Positions 35,385 to 46,748 of a stretch of DNA of 64,000 nucleotides are shown here, in pieces. The DNA is from Haberlea rhodopensis (taxonomy: Eukaryota; Streptophyta; Magnoliopsida; Lamiales; Gesneriaceae): positions 3,081,043 through 3,145,042 of the forward strand of contig CAJQUN010000042.1 of the NCBI GenBank assembly GCA_907163345.1, read 5' to 3'. The translations under genes were made by a program, and so were the position numbers. The notes beneath the pieces are model-generated. The model had not been told where the DNA came from and searched no databases. It saw nothing but the letters and a program-made list of their open reading frames with translations. Position 1 is the first letter of the stretch; every line of letters begins with the position of its first letter.

Positions 35385-36585
35385 TGTTAGTCCCGGATCT
35401 TATCGATGAGATTTTAAAGATGACAAAACAAATCAGACCGGATCGAGAGAAATCAGACTGACCAGAACGATCGCCCAAAACAGATCAAGCTGATAAGATG
35501 ACAAAGCATATCAGACCGGATCGAGGGTAATCAGACTGACCAGATCGATAGCTCAACAACAGAACAAGCTGATAAGTCACATTACTTATCAGACCGGATC
35601 GATGATTATCAGACTGACTCAACCGTGGCTTCAGATCGATCTCTATCTTTATCAGATCAGAACAGCTTAGGATACATACAGAATGGCCCCTCAGTCCGAA
35701 TCATTAACGGCTATTTATTGTAGCATTTAATGTTGTAATTAATGCTGCAAAGGACCAAAGACTGAAGATTGCCATAATAGGTAAGAAGACAAAGAGTAGC
35801 TTACCTGACAGTCGCCGAAAGTATGAACCAGAACGGCAAGTTTCCTGAAGAAGAAGACTGAAGCCTACTCAGTGTTTAAGCAGAGTCAAAAGTTGCACAT
35901 TAAGGGAAATAATGTCGTTGGTACATTCAACTATAAAAGGATGCAACAAAAGGAACTTACTGAGGCTGACAACCAACATTCGCTGATCAATTGAAAAACA
36001 AGAAAGCAAAAACAGCACAAGCTTACAAGTTCAGAAGCTCTCAAGCTGAAATCATTCTTAAGCACGTCTTATTTGTAACATTTGATCATTTTAGGATCAC
36101 TGTGCGCATCTTGTGTTTTCCATATTGAAAATCAGAAAGTGAGAAACATATTGTAACTGTCAGACAGAGTGTGTCTGAGCAGATTAAGTGACTAGGAGTT
36201 TCAGATTGGTAGTGAGGTAAATCCAGTCTGAATCGGGTTTGTACAACAGGATTGTATAAATCAAAGTCTTCTAGTATAAACCTTCCTTAATTGGAAGAAG
36301 GGGAGACGTAGAAGGATTACACCACCTTCGAACTTCCAGAAACATATCCTGTGTATCTTATTTCTGCACTCGTTCTTTCTCACTAGCCATCGAGCCGTTC
36401 TTACATACAAGAACAGACCGTTCCGCACTTATATTTTCAGTGGTCTGTTTTGTACAAGAATTGATTAAGAAACAGATTTCTTTCACTAATCCGAAAGAAA
36501 TCACGAAGGATTAATTTTTAGAAGGAGTGTTCATTCACCCCCCCCCCCCCCCCCCCCCTCTAAACACTCCGGGCCGATCCTAACA
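35385..36585 (+). repeat. 5' LTR of the SIRE-like fragment
   Basis: It starts TGTTAG and ends CTAACA. Three 78-bp-spaced copies of TCAGACCGGATCGA (starting 35433, 35511, 35589) sit upstream of the TATA box CTATAAAAGG (35931-35940). A run of about 20 C lies at 36538-36558, near the LTR end. Confidence 0.88.
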
Positions 36586-36587
36586 AG

Positions 36588-36599
36588 TGGTATCAGAGC
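36588..36599 (+). promoter_or_regulatory. Primer-binding site, initiator tRNA-Met (SIRE-like)
   Basis: TGGTATCAGAGC lies two bases after the LTR end. Confidence 0.92.
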
Positions 36600-36632
36600 A
36601 GGTCATCTTAATCAGCTAAATCACTCGAGTTG

Positions 36633-38297
36633 ATGGCATCATTCAACAAAATTCCTATGTTCTCAAAAGAAGACTATGATGACTGGAGAATCATAATGCA
36701 AGCTCACCTGGCAGCTCAGGATGACGACATGTGGTTCGTCATCACTGATGGACCAATGAAGATCCAAAAAATAAATACAGCAGTCGCCATTACCGGTGGA
36801 GAACCATAAATGGTAGAAAAGGACAGATCCCTCTGGACGAATGAGGAAAGAAAGAAAGCAAATCTCGATAATGTGGCCAAAGACATCTTGTTCAAGACTT
36901 TGGACAAGAACATGTTCAGCAAAATCAAAATGTGCTCTACTGCCAAAGAAATTTGGGAGAAGATAGCACAGCTATGTGAAGGCAACGACCAGACCAAAGA
37001 AAACAAGTTAACTGTTGCTCTTCAAAAATTTGAGAGCATAAAGATGAAAAGTGGAGAAACTCTAAATGAGTTTGATGAAAGAGTCACCGGCATCATAAAT
37101 GAACTGAATGGTCTGGGGAATGAATATTCTAACAGAGAGATCGCTCTGAAAGTGATGAGAGCTCTGCCAAAGGAATGGGATGTTAAGACCATTGCCATGA
37201 GGGAATCAAAAGATCTTAACAAGGTTGAAATTCATGATCTGTTTGCAGATCTTAAGGCCTATGAGTTTGAACTGATAAGCAGAGGTGAAGCAGAGCCATT
37301 CATCTCTCAACCAAACAAGGCCCTGGCAGCCATTCCAGACCAGATCGCTTCAACATCAGACCGATCTGCTGAACAGATAAGTAACGATGCTATGTCATTA
37401 TTTATCAAGAAATTCGGTAAATTTATGTCTAAGAATAAGAGGAACTTCAAACCCTCTCATCATTATAAATCAAGAAAAGATGATACTGTTAATGATCAGG
37501 CTTGCTACAATTGTGGTAAGACCGGACACTTTATTGCAGATTGCACCAGACCGAAGAAAGAAGAACGGAAAGAGAAGCATCGTGATGATAGAAAGAAGAA
37601 GCACTACAAAGACCGCAAGAATCATGGAAAATCCCAAAAAGTCCTAGTAGCTGAGGAAGGAAACAGCAAATGGGCTCAGACAGACTCAGACTCGGAAAGC
37701 TCTGAATACTCTTCCAGCGAAAGCGAAGAAGATATTCAATGTCTTATGGCAGACGAAGAGATGAGTCAGACAGACGAGGTATATGATATTAACTCAAATG
37801 AATTTACACGAGAAGAGCTCATGTCCGCACTACAAGACATGGCTAATGATTATAGAATCTTAGCTGAATCATTTGAGAAGAATAAAGTTAAAGTCAGTGA
37901 TCAAATGGATGAGCACAACAAACCAAGCTGCTCTGAGCAGGGTGAGTGCAAAAATCTCCAGATCGAGCTGAATAAGCTGAAAATCTCTTATGATCAGCTC
38001 CATGAAGAAAATAAGAGAATTAGCACACAAAATGCTAAGCTCTCACATATATTCAAAACATGGACAAAATCCAGAACATCCTTGGAAGAATTACAAGAGG
38101 TTCAAAGAAACGTCGGTGATTTCACCGGCATAGGCTTTGACACCAAAGAATGCACCAAAGATGAATCTGAGCTGTTGCTGGTAAAGAATCAAGTCAAACA
38201 AATGACATTTGTTAAATCCAGCACAGTATATGAAACTGAAGCACCTAAGATTCAAACAGGAGTCTCTTACGTGAATCAAAATCTGATTATTGACTGA
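36633..38297 (+). pseudogene. SIRE-like gag, one in-frame stop
   Basis: The ATG at 36633 (MASFNKIPMFSKEDYDDW) is in frame with the long open stretch from 36810. They are separated by a single TAA at 36807-36809. The gag domain (UBN2-like) includes AKEIWEKIAQLCEG, LQKFESIKMKSGET and VMRALPKEWDVK. A zinc knuckle CYNCGKTGHFIADC lies near 37503-37545. A Lys/Arg-rich patch, a Ser/Glu-rich acidic stretch and a coiled segment (LQIELNKLKISYDQL) follow. The last few codons before the TGA at 38295-38297 fall in the host chromovirus. Apart from that one stop the gag is intact. Confidence 0.88.
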
Positions 38298-38959
38298 GCT
38301 GAAAGATAGACAGACATTATTGACTGAGCTGAAAGACAACTTGTGTCACGCTCAGGTCCGAATGAAGCTACAAGCTGATAAGCATCGTCGGGATGTTCAT
38401 TTTGAGGAGGGGCAATGGTGTTATGTACGGCTTCAACCTCATCGACAAGTCTCGGTTGCTGGTCCTAAATATACTAAGTTGAGTAAGAGGTTTTATGGAC
38501 CATTTCGAATATCAAACGGGTGGGATTGGTTGCATATAAATTGGAGCTTCCTTTGCATAGTAAAATTCATCCCGTTTTTCATATCTCGGTGCTGAAACTT
38601 TGTCCTAATCCTGAGATTGCTCATCCTTTGCAACTCCCCTCGCCTTCCTGGGCCAATCATCCTGTTATCACTCCATTGGATGTTCTTGACCATCGTGTTT
38701 TCAAACGCAGACTTCGTTGTATACCATAGATTTTGGTGCAGTGGCAGGGCCTTGCGTTAGATGAAACCTCATGGGAAGATGTCTCCTGGTTTTGGTCTTT
38801 GTATCCCTCTTTTCACCTAGAGGACAAGGTGCGTTTTGAGACGCCAGGTAATGATATGAATATAAATGTAGTGAGTGAAGAAAGCAACACACAACAGAGG
38901 CGCATCAATCGGATGGGAAAGATACCAAGCAAACTAGCGGATTATATCATTGATATTTA
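38286..38959 (+). pseudogene. Reina-like pol, integrase C-terminus and chromodomain
   Basis: This continues the chromovirus after the copia fragment: LLTELKDNLCHAQVRMKLQADKHRR, FEEGQWCYVRLQPHR, KLSKRFYGPFRI. After a shift near 38515 come LELPLHSKIHPVFHISVLK and, after a stop near 38727, the chromodomain (VQWQGLALDETSWEDV, FHLEDKVRFET). The frame crosses into the 3' LTR at 38852 and ends at TAA 38957-38959. Pol in this family therefore used LTR sequence for its last 36 or so residues. Confidence 0.85.
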
Positions 38960-39182
38960 ATAAATAATTGTATACTCACATATTAGTCACATCATTGTAT
39001 ATCAACAGTAGTATAAAAGGGGACTAACTAGCGGGAACTATTTTTCAGATTGTAATTGTGAACAGTCAGTTTTTCTTTCTTCTTCAACAAGAAATCTATA
39101 ATTCTGTTCCCCAATTCTCTATTATCTCTTCATTCGATCTTCTTTTCTTAGGAGGCCAGCTTCCTCGAACAAGCTCCTATCA
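38852..39182 (+). repeat. 3' LTR of the Reina-like element
   Basis: It starts TGATATGAAT and ends CTCCTATCA. TATAAAA is at 39012-39018. Its first 108 bp double as pol coding sequence. Confidence 0.92.
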
Positions 39183-39187
39183 GGGGA

Positions 39188-39330
39188 TGAAGAATTCTGA
39201 CAAATGACAATCTCTTATGCATATTCTGTAGCGAAGCACATGAAAGTACAGACCATTTATTCTTCACTTGCCGATTTGCACATTCAATATGTCGACTCTT
39301 CACTTATTGTAAATTTGGATCAGGGTTGTA
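39188..39330 (+). pseudogene. LINE remnant, zinc-binding region after RT (zf-RVT type)
   Basis: In one plus frame this reads ILTNDNLLCIFCSEAHESTDHLFFTCRFAHSICRLF. The C-X2-C...HLFF-C spacing is typical of the domain following RT in plant L1-like LINEs. It abuts the target duplication of the Reina-like element, which inserted into it. Its upstream part is not recognisable to the left of 31135. Confidence 0.7.
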
Positions 39331-40302
39331 GCAGGGTCAATTGATCCCTTGAGGTATGAAAACCACTGACTTCCGGCCTGATCAAAAGCCACAACTTACC
39401 GAGATGAGTATAGCAGAGTGAGAACTTTATAAACAAAGGGTCCTTTTGAACGACTGTTGGTTTGATGAGCTCTTCTTTCTTTGGTTTGGTTGGAAGTAGC
39501 CTATTTGCTTTTTCACCGATCTAAGTATTTGACACGAAGACTTCTATGTGGGCTACACCTTCTTTCTTCCTGAAGGTGATCGACCATATTCAACAAGTTA
39601 TAATAATATATTAATAATAATAAGAAAATAAAACAATACTAATATATATACATATATATATATAATATGAATAATAATAATAATAAAATAATTTGCTAAA
39701 TATAATATATAATAATAATAATATAGAAAATAATAAAAATAATAATAGTACTTGGAATCAAGTTATTGGAAGTAAGTTGAATTTTTTGGCGGGAAATAGT
39801 ATATGTTATTTTGCTTGAAAGTGAGATTAAAGTGAGATAAATTGATGGGATAACTTTTGCTTAAAATCAAAACAAATATGGGATACAAATTAACCTTAAG
39901 GAAATGATAAAATTAAAATGAAACAAACGGTACCTAAGAATAGACAGTGGGTTATTTAGGAGATAAATCTTAGATGAGCAGTCAAGAGATTGGGACTATA
40001 GATGGGAAGTTACGGAAGTGAGGATTTAACAAGTTAGAAATCAGTGAAGTTCCCTTAAATATTTTTTATTTTGTTTTAGTTGTTAGTTAATAATTTTTAT
40101 GGAAAAATAAAAAGTTATAAATCTTATTTAGTCATTTTTTCCCTTGCCGATAAAATTTTAAATAAATTCAAAATTTTGTGATCAGCAATTATATAATAAT
40201 GGGCAATTCATTTCTTCTATTTCAAGATTTTAGTAAAAACGCAGAGTTACATAAAATGTATTCCCTCCCAAACACAAAATGTAGCTAATTACACCAATAT
40301 CT
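39331..40302. other. AT-rich non-coding interval
   Basis: No gene seen. A dense TAA/ATA simple-sequence tract covers about 39598-39750. The rest is ordinary AT-rich sequence. Confidence 0.5.
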
Positions 40303-40917
40303 AAAATATATTATGACCATAAACTCAATTCAGCTTCCGCTTCCTCGGCAGACGTAAGACCCCGGTCGTATCACGGGCAAGTTGAAGACAATCTTCAATG
40401 ATAAGGACAATGTGGAATTTCCATCAATAAAATTGTTGACTAACTATTTTCCAAAGACTACATAAAGTTTGTTAGGGTAGATTAATGTTTTTGATTCCTT
40501 TCTTGATATTGCATGTGTTTAAAGCGCAGTGGTTTGTCTCTTTTCTTTTCCTTTTATTTTTTTATTTATTTATAAATCAAGGTGGCATGATTTGAAGATA
40601 ATATGAGAAATGTGAAATCGAAAATATATTCTGACCATAAACTCAATTCATCTGTCGTTTCCTCGACAGGCGTAAGAACAAGGGGGTTCACTGGCAAGTT
40701 GAAGACAATCTTCAATGGCAAGGACAATGTGGAATTTCAACCAGTAAAACTGTGACTAACCATCTTTCAAAGACTACATAAAGTTGTTTAGGGTAGGCTA
40801 ATGTTTTTGAATCCTTTCTTGATATCCTGTGTGTTTAAAGCGCAATGGTCTGTCTCTTTTCTTTTCAATTTATAAATCAAGGTGGCGTGATTTGAAGATA
40901 ATATGAGAAATGTGAAG
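40303..40917 (+). repeat. Tandem duplication of about 300-318 bp
   Basis: Unit 1 (40303-40620) and unit 2 (40621-40917) both run from AAAATATATT to GAGAAATGTGAA. They share CCATAAACTCAATTCA, GTTGAAGACAATCTTCAATG, GACTACATAAAGTT and TTTAAAGCGCA. They differ by scattered substitutions and a 20-bp length change in a T-rich tract, so the duplication is not recent. I do not recognise the source. Confidence 0.9.
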
Positions 40918-42083
40918 GGATCTTGATGTAAAAACTAAAAAAAACCAAGAATCAAGTCATTTAACACACTCTCAAGATACAAGAGGATTCAACACTTGGG
41001 AGGCACACAATACCTTCACCTTGAGACAGCAGCATTATTCTTAAGTTAGAAACATTAAGATGATCATTAAAATAGATGGACTAAGCCATGCAATTCTTAA
41101 CTTGGTCCTTGAAACAACTCTAAAACCCTAATTTTTGTTCCTCATTTTGATTAATGGGTAGTCCAAAATTTTGATTTTGGTCATGCACAACCACGCATCA
41201 TACCAGGCAATATGCAAAACCTTAGTGCAGCCCATGCGTATCATTGCGCATTATCCAAAATACCAAGGCTATAATTTGGTGCACGAATTATGCACATCGC
41301 TGCACCCTGCGTGCACCGTACATGATACACAATGCCTTGCATTGAACTGATAAAGCACTTGACCAAAATTTCATCAAAAGCCATCCAACACAACATAATG
41401 CATATGCACATACACCATGTTCGGCGCATACGCCTACGTCGATCCATGCCCCGTGCGAACTTCTCAGGTAAAATTTTCTTGAACATCACCATTTACTTTG
41501 ACACAACCTGGAGGCGGGCAAGGAGGTAACTACATGGGGGTAAAAGTGGGCTTTTGCCCAGCAGAAAAATGAAAAAAATGATGTAATTTTATTCATAATT
41601 TTTTATTATATAGTAAAAAAATAATAAAAATATTATAATTTGTTTGCTATAAAATTTTGTTTTTTTGTCAATATGATTTTGAAACCCTAGCTACGCCCCG
41701 GGAGGAGGGGGATGCCTTCCTAGCAGCGGGATAAGAAGACTTGCCAAGTTATTCATGAAAATTGTTACAAAGCATAAAAAATTCCAACATGTGATTAGCT
41801 CGAACAAAAACAAACTTAGGGTCGAAAGATTTACCCTAAGAAATATATCATTTACTGGCCACGATCTAGGAACTACTAGGAGTCGATTGGAGAGATCAAA
41901 ATGTTTACGGTAAACATTACATGATCATATGTACAAATATTGATAGAGCGATATTAATACTCATGAAAATTATCATTTATATAATATGGGATTAAATATC
42001 GCTTGCTTTGTTGAATTGACTGTTAAAAATGTGAAAAACATGAAATCTTTGAAAATAATTTTCAAATCTAATTTGGCACTCCA
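40918..42083. other. Non-coding interval, no recognised gene
   Basis: Short open frames at 41241-41529 on both strands lack any domain and look like shadows of a local CATGCAC/TGTGCAT-rich sequence. Near 41690 a CTAGCTACGCCCC segment resembles one near 46433 (CAGCTACGCCCC), suggesting shared repeat debris. Confidence 0.45.
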
Positions 42084-42344
42084 TCAGTGGATTGAGGAAT
42101 ACCCTTTAATCATGATTTGTTTTAAACACAGTAATGAGTGCACGCATTCATTTGGATTTTGGAACCAATCAGACAACGAAAATGAAAACGAATTCAAATG
42201 CTTTGCATTTAACCATGCCCAAACTTTGAGCTTAACGCTCTCAATCAATCTCTCCACTTTGAGATTCTTATCTTTGAAGATAATAGCATTCATTTCATTC
42301 CATACCTTGTAAGTGGTGTTGTTCCATTCAGATCTTCCTACCAA
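42084..42344 (-). pseudogene. LINE remnant, C-terminal region
   Basis: On the minus strand: VWNEMNAIIFKDKNLKVERLIESVKLKVWAWL, then FSLSDWFQNP. This is the usual C-terminal tail after the zinc-binding region of plant L1-like LINEs (W..RN..IF, DW..NP). It starts in mid-protein and stops at 42084. I see no RT beside it. Confidence 0.7.
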
Positions 42345-43278
42345 TGGTTTTCCGTGGCAAGTTGGTGTGTTGTAAGAGGTGTTGCTGTGGGTTAGAATGA
42401 TTAACCAATTGAACTCCTAGCTACTTGTAAAATTTCCATCCAAATAATATGATTGATTAAAGAAAGTCTTGATCAACAAATATGAAATCTTCTTCAAAGC
42501 TCCATCGTTTTATATGTGTCTACATACCTTAATCTTTCATGGAGAAAATGATCTCAATGAGATGTTTGTGTTTCAACATCCAGAGTAATGAGCAAGTGTT
42601 CCTTAGCCATCCTTTCGAGTTTTTTGTAATGGTTTATGCCAGGTGTGCATAATCTTGTTCCTCGTAATAGTTTCCACTTATGGTTCATTTTCTACACCGA
42701 AACGAAATCACATAACATTTATAGTTTTTCCCCCTGGTTTTATCGTTGAAATACTATAAGAAGTTTTTTGTTGCTGCAGAGTGAGAACCAGGGAATATGG
42801 AGTCATGTGGAGTTAAACTATTATAATCCAAGACGAATACGCATGTATATGGAGTTAAACTATAAATTCACTAAATATTTGATGTCGAGGGTTGATTCTC
42901 CACCTAATTCAAAACAAACAACTAAGCACAACTGCCAGCCCCTCCAGCAAGAGATGGCACGATTTACAGTAAAATTGATAGCAGGAAATTCAAATGGTGA
43001 GCCATATGTAACACACACAGTACCAGTTGGATCCATATATAATGATGCAATCACATATTATTAGCTCAAGCAAAGCCCACTCGAACTTACACATACCAAA
43101 GTACCCTTGTCAAGAAATATTAGATGGGGGCAAGTTTTGCAGCGATATAGAAACAAGATTTGCTTATGTACGAGACACAATAGTATTATCTAACATGCAA
43201 GCACACTATGTAGATACATGAAAACGAACACCTCGATAGATATATATCGCGAATAACATTCAGAACACGATACGGTCT
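42345..43278. other. Non-coding interval downstream of the peptide gene
   Basis: No supported gene. Frames at 42768-43221 have no recognisable domain. The 3' untranslated region of the minus-strand peptide gene should fall just below 43279. I see no clear AATAAA in its first 80 bases. Confidence 0.45.
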
Positions 43279-43503
43279 TTAGTGGCGATTGTCCGGCTTA
43301 TCTTCACCACCAAATTTACGATGAGTGTTGTCTTGGCCACTAGATGTTCCTTCGTCACGTGATGTTGAAGTAGTATCCTTTCCATAATGTCCACTGCTTA
43401 AAAGGTGACGATTCTTGATCGGAGGCATAATTGTTCCGGCATGGGCTTGGAAACTTGCAAATATGAGCACACAAGCAAGCAGGAGAGAAACCACAAACTT
43501 CAT
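43279..43503 (-). CDS. Small secreted peptide precursor, family unknown
   Basis: The frame encodes 74 residues. Residues 1-22 (MKFVVSLLLACVLIFASFQAHA) are a textbook signal peptide with an AHA cleavage site. The remaining 52 residues are hydrophilic, rich in Ser, Thr, Gly, Asp and His, with no Cys, and end KFGGEDKPDNRH. Cys-free precursors of this size often yield processed signalling peptides in plants, but I recognise no named motif. TATAAAA lies at 43708-43714 on the minus strand. A possible 118-bp intron in the 5' leader (GT at 43634-43633, AG at 43518-43517) would put the whole coding region in exon 2. It is the best host-gene candidate in the window, lying between two LINE remnants. Expression data would settle it. 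Confidence 0.65.
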   Translation of the reverse strand: MKFVVSLLLACVLIFASFQAHAGTIMPPIKNRHLLSSGHYGKDTTSTSRDEGTSSGQDNTHRKFGGEDKPDNRH

Positions 43504-43707
43504 GATTAAGAAAAACCTGCCAAGAAAAAGAGATTAATTAGATAAAATATCGGATCACGGTGAATGAACTCTGTTGGTGCTAACTATATGTAAATTTTGA
43601 AGTTTTGCAGATATGTATATAATTGAAGAAGTACCAGTTGTGTTTCTGTTGTCCTGTGTACTTGTATTACTTGTAGATATATGGGAAATTAACCTACAAA
43701 ATTCCCA

Positions 43708-43714
43708 TTTTATA
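43708..43714 (-). promoter_or_regulatory. TATA box of the secreted-peptide gene
   Basis: TATAAAA on the minus strand lies 205 bp upstream of the ATG, or about 90 bp once the proposed leader intron is removed. Confidence 0.55.
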
Positions 43715-43904
43715 GTGAACATTAGTTACTGTATTTCATTTATGAGTGGCAAAAAAGCACTAAAGAAACAATAATTTGCTTGGTGGAGCATGCACTCAAA
43801 TTATTTTCTATACATGAGCCAACATGACATTATGGAAGAAATTTTTTTGATAAGACAATTTATTTTTGATAAGACAATTTATTCATAGAGTCGAGAGATA
43901 CTCA

Positions 43905-44156
43905 TCAATAAAAAAGTTTCAACTTTATCATCAGCCGTAATACAACATCATCAGCCGTAATACAACGAAAAACAAAAATGGGGTTCACAAACCAATCTGT
44001 CAAAGAGTAATTATATGACGAAACATAAGAGGACATCCAAGACCAAAGTCTAACATTCATTTCCTCTAGAAGTTTATCACTATTGGATCCATCCATTGAA
44101 AAAGACACTATTCCTCGCTTTCCATATGCTCCGGATGATGCATTGCCACAATCCAT
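43905..44156 (-). pseudogene. LINE remnant, C-terminal tail
   Basis: On the minus strand: DKLLEEMNVRLWSWMSSYVSSYNYSLTDWFVNP, matching the tail of plant L1-like LINEs as at 42084-42344 but of a different sequence. The preceding residues are not LINE-like, so the fragment is short. Confidence 0.65.
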
Positions 44157-46748
44157 GCCAAATTTTACAATCGTTCCAAAATGGGTTCAAACCTTGATGT
44201 TAAACCAAATGGTACCCAATAACGTTGTGACACACACAGAAGTAATTCCAAACCACGAATAACAATTTTTCCAAACAACAACAACATGGAAGAATTAACA
44301 TAACATGATATCCTGATAATGTAATAAAGAGGGTTTTTTTCTACTTCTTTTATATCATTTTAATGCTCTAATACTGTAATACTAAGCTGAAAATTAATAC
44401 GTGTTGGATGATATTTATAGGTTTACAACAACACGAAAAAGCTTTAAAAAGGGGAAAAAAACCATACTACATCAGATTTTATTTGCACTAGCTTAAAATA
44501 GAAAAAGATAGCAAACTAGTTGACTAAGCGACTCTAAAGACTAAAGTCTAATAATTGAATCTTAATTATTTTATAAATCTCAAAATATAATATTTTTCCT
44601 AAACTATATGTGCTTGTGTAATAACAGCAAAGGGTGATTTAGGCAAAAATATTAGATTTTGATACTATGACTTTTTTAGCAGTAATTTCCCCTAAACTAT
44701 AGTTGGTATGATGATATTTGTTAGGGCAATGCTCTTACCACTTGACCAAAAGTTTTTTCCTTATACAGTCACAACACAAAGCCGGTATAAATGATAGACA
44801 GATATGAGAGACGGTATCACTTGGATGCCGATGAATCGGGCTTGATCCTAACAATATTTTTTTGAAAAAAAATAATGCTTCAACTTGCTAACTAAAATTG
44901 TTGTTCTTTAAGCTCAAGGAAAATAAATCAGTAGGTAAATCCATTTCTTTTAACTCTCTACGTCATACCCAATAATAACCATTAACCCCTATGCATCATT
45001 TCGTTGGCACTTGAACGCGCATTTCAACCATCAAAATATTCCACTAACTGGTTAATTTAATAGTTTTTTAAACAATTTTCTTGCAAAAAATTGATGTTTT
45101 ATTTTAGGATAAAGTACAAGAATTATCCAATTAGTGCCCTTTACATAATAGTCTTTTCACGTAAATCGATGTTTTAACAAAAAATGGTCACAATATCAAT
45201 TTTACACTTAAAAAAAAAACAAAATGAATGTGTATCGTGCACATAAAGAGATACTTGGGCATGGAGAATTTTGCTCTCAAACAGATATGTGCTGTTCCTT
45301 TGTTTTTAAATGAAAAAGTGGTCTTGTGATCATATGTGCTACAAAATATTTTGTCGAACTATACTTGTTAAAACAACTTCTCTTGTATCACTTTTGTTAA
45401 CAATGAGACTAAATTTACTTAGTCCTAAAAGTTTGATATATTATTACAAAGTACACTATTTAATGAAACCATTTTGATAATCTATCCTTTTATTTTATTA
45501 TATTTATCTTTATTAATAAAATTATTTGTCTCATCTAACTTTTGAATGCGACAGTATAATCAAATCAGAGGTAAGAAACATAAGAACCAATATCTTGATG
45601 AGAGAAAATTGCTAAAATTGTCTAGGAAGTTGATTTATTTTGATTTTTGGTCTCATAAATCGTCAAAGTTTGGTCTCAATATAATAAGTAATTTTTAGTC
45701 AATTTTCATTGGAGTATTAATATGACACTAGATATATAATTCATATCCCATGACATGTGGAAGCTAGGTATGCAATGTTCGGTATAACATCAGCAATATC
45801 CTGCACCATGTCTGCACTCGGTCGAGAAAGGAATAAAGTAAAAAAAATAACCAACTTATTATACTAAAACTAATTAAAAGTTAATGATTTACAGAAACAA
45901 AAGCTAAAACATGTCAATTTATAGGATGATTTTGCTAATTTTCCCGTAGTCATGATTAAATGGATGCTGTTGTACTCAAGAATGTTCTTATGTCTACTTA
46001 TTCTGATTAACATGATATGATGATAGATATTAAGTGGAGGTGGCATTTTGGTAGCCACCAGACAAGTAATTATGAGTAAGAATTGATAATTTAGGTAATT
46101 GTCATTCTGATAATCATATATATCACCAACTTTCCTACATATTTTTATAGTAATAGTGAAACAATTATTGGGGCACTTAAAATTCCTTCACAGTATATGT
46201 ATACGATGCAACATTAATAAATATGAAAATGTAGATGATTCTCGAGTCACCACTACAATATTGGTGATGTCAAGTCACATTTGGACTTAATTTCACGTGA
46301 TTAAGGTGGGCAAAATTATAGGATTTTATTTGGGATAAAAATATAAGATTTTTTAAATATGTGGTGGCAAATATATAATATAGAATATATAATTTTTTTA
46401 ATATATGTGTATAAAAAAATTTGAGTGGGGCCAGCTACGCCCCTCCCTTAGTGCACATTCGCCCCTGAAGATGGACAATGATGTTTGTGTTAAATATCAT
46501 CAACTCTAAGATTTAGTTTATCATATTTCATACAAAGAAAAAATCGCAAAAAAAAAAGAAAATACAATTTTTGTTCTGTGTAATGAACTATTGTTCATTT
46601 CCTATTTTTAGTTGGAAATGTTTTCAAATTATAGTTTTTAGCGAAGTAATTTGGTTCTTGTTGTCTTTTTAAATCGTTTTTCACCAGTCATCCCTTGCTT
46701 ACTTCTCACAATCAAGAAAATTTCAAGGCAAGGCTGGCTGTCGAATTA
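44157..46748. other. AT-rich non-coding interval
   Basis: About 2.6 kb without a supported gene, with several A/T homopolymer runs. GGGCAATGCTCTTACCACTTG near 44724 and CAGCTACGCCCC near 46433 look like scraps of repeats. It ends at the AATTA target duplication of the next solo LTR. Confidence 0.45.

Larger units (their letters stand above)
35385..38285 (+). mobile_element. Truncated SIRE-like Ty1-copia: 5' LTR plus gag only
   Basis: A 1.2-kb LTR (TGTTAG...CTAACA), an initiator-tRNA-Met primer site and gag are present. The sequence then passes directly into the host chromovirus pol at about 38285 with no pol or 3' LTR. Gag style (UBN2 domain, single zinc knuckle, long acidic and coiled C-terminus) fits the SIRE/Maximus group. 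No target duplication can be recognised because only one end exists. The right junction has a 21-bp direct repeat (38286-38306 and 38316-38336). Confidence 0.85.
31140..39182 (+). mobile_element. Ty3/gypsy chromovirus, Reina-like, with nested copia fragment
   Basis: LTRs of 326 and 331 bp (TGATATGAAT...GCTCCTATCA) are flanked by GGGGA (31135-31139 and 39183-39187). The primer site TGGTGCTCTCGTTGAG lies at 31468-31483; I could not assign its tRNA. Gag-pol runs 31489-35380 and, after a copia fragment, 38286-38959. Short LTRs, a single-Cys/His knuckle variant and a C-terminal chromodomain fit the Reina-like chromoviruses. About 20 differences between the LTRs and many stops make it older than the Tekay copy. 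It interrupts a LINE remnant. Confidence 0.9.

Noticed and set aside
36538..36558. Poly-C run as a biological signal
   Set aside because: A homopolymer of about 20 C near an LTR end may be real slippage or a sequencing artefact. Nothing else supports a function.
41241..41529. Small frames on both strands rich in Met/His/Arg
   Set aside because: Shadows of a CATGCAC-rich local sequence; no domain, no codon signal, no promoter.
43279..43503. Assignment of the secreted peptide to the CLE or RGF families
   Set aside because: The C-terminal GGEDKPDNRH has a loose P-D/N-H pattern but lacks the conserved R-x-x-P-x-G-P or D-Y cores of those families.
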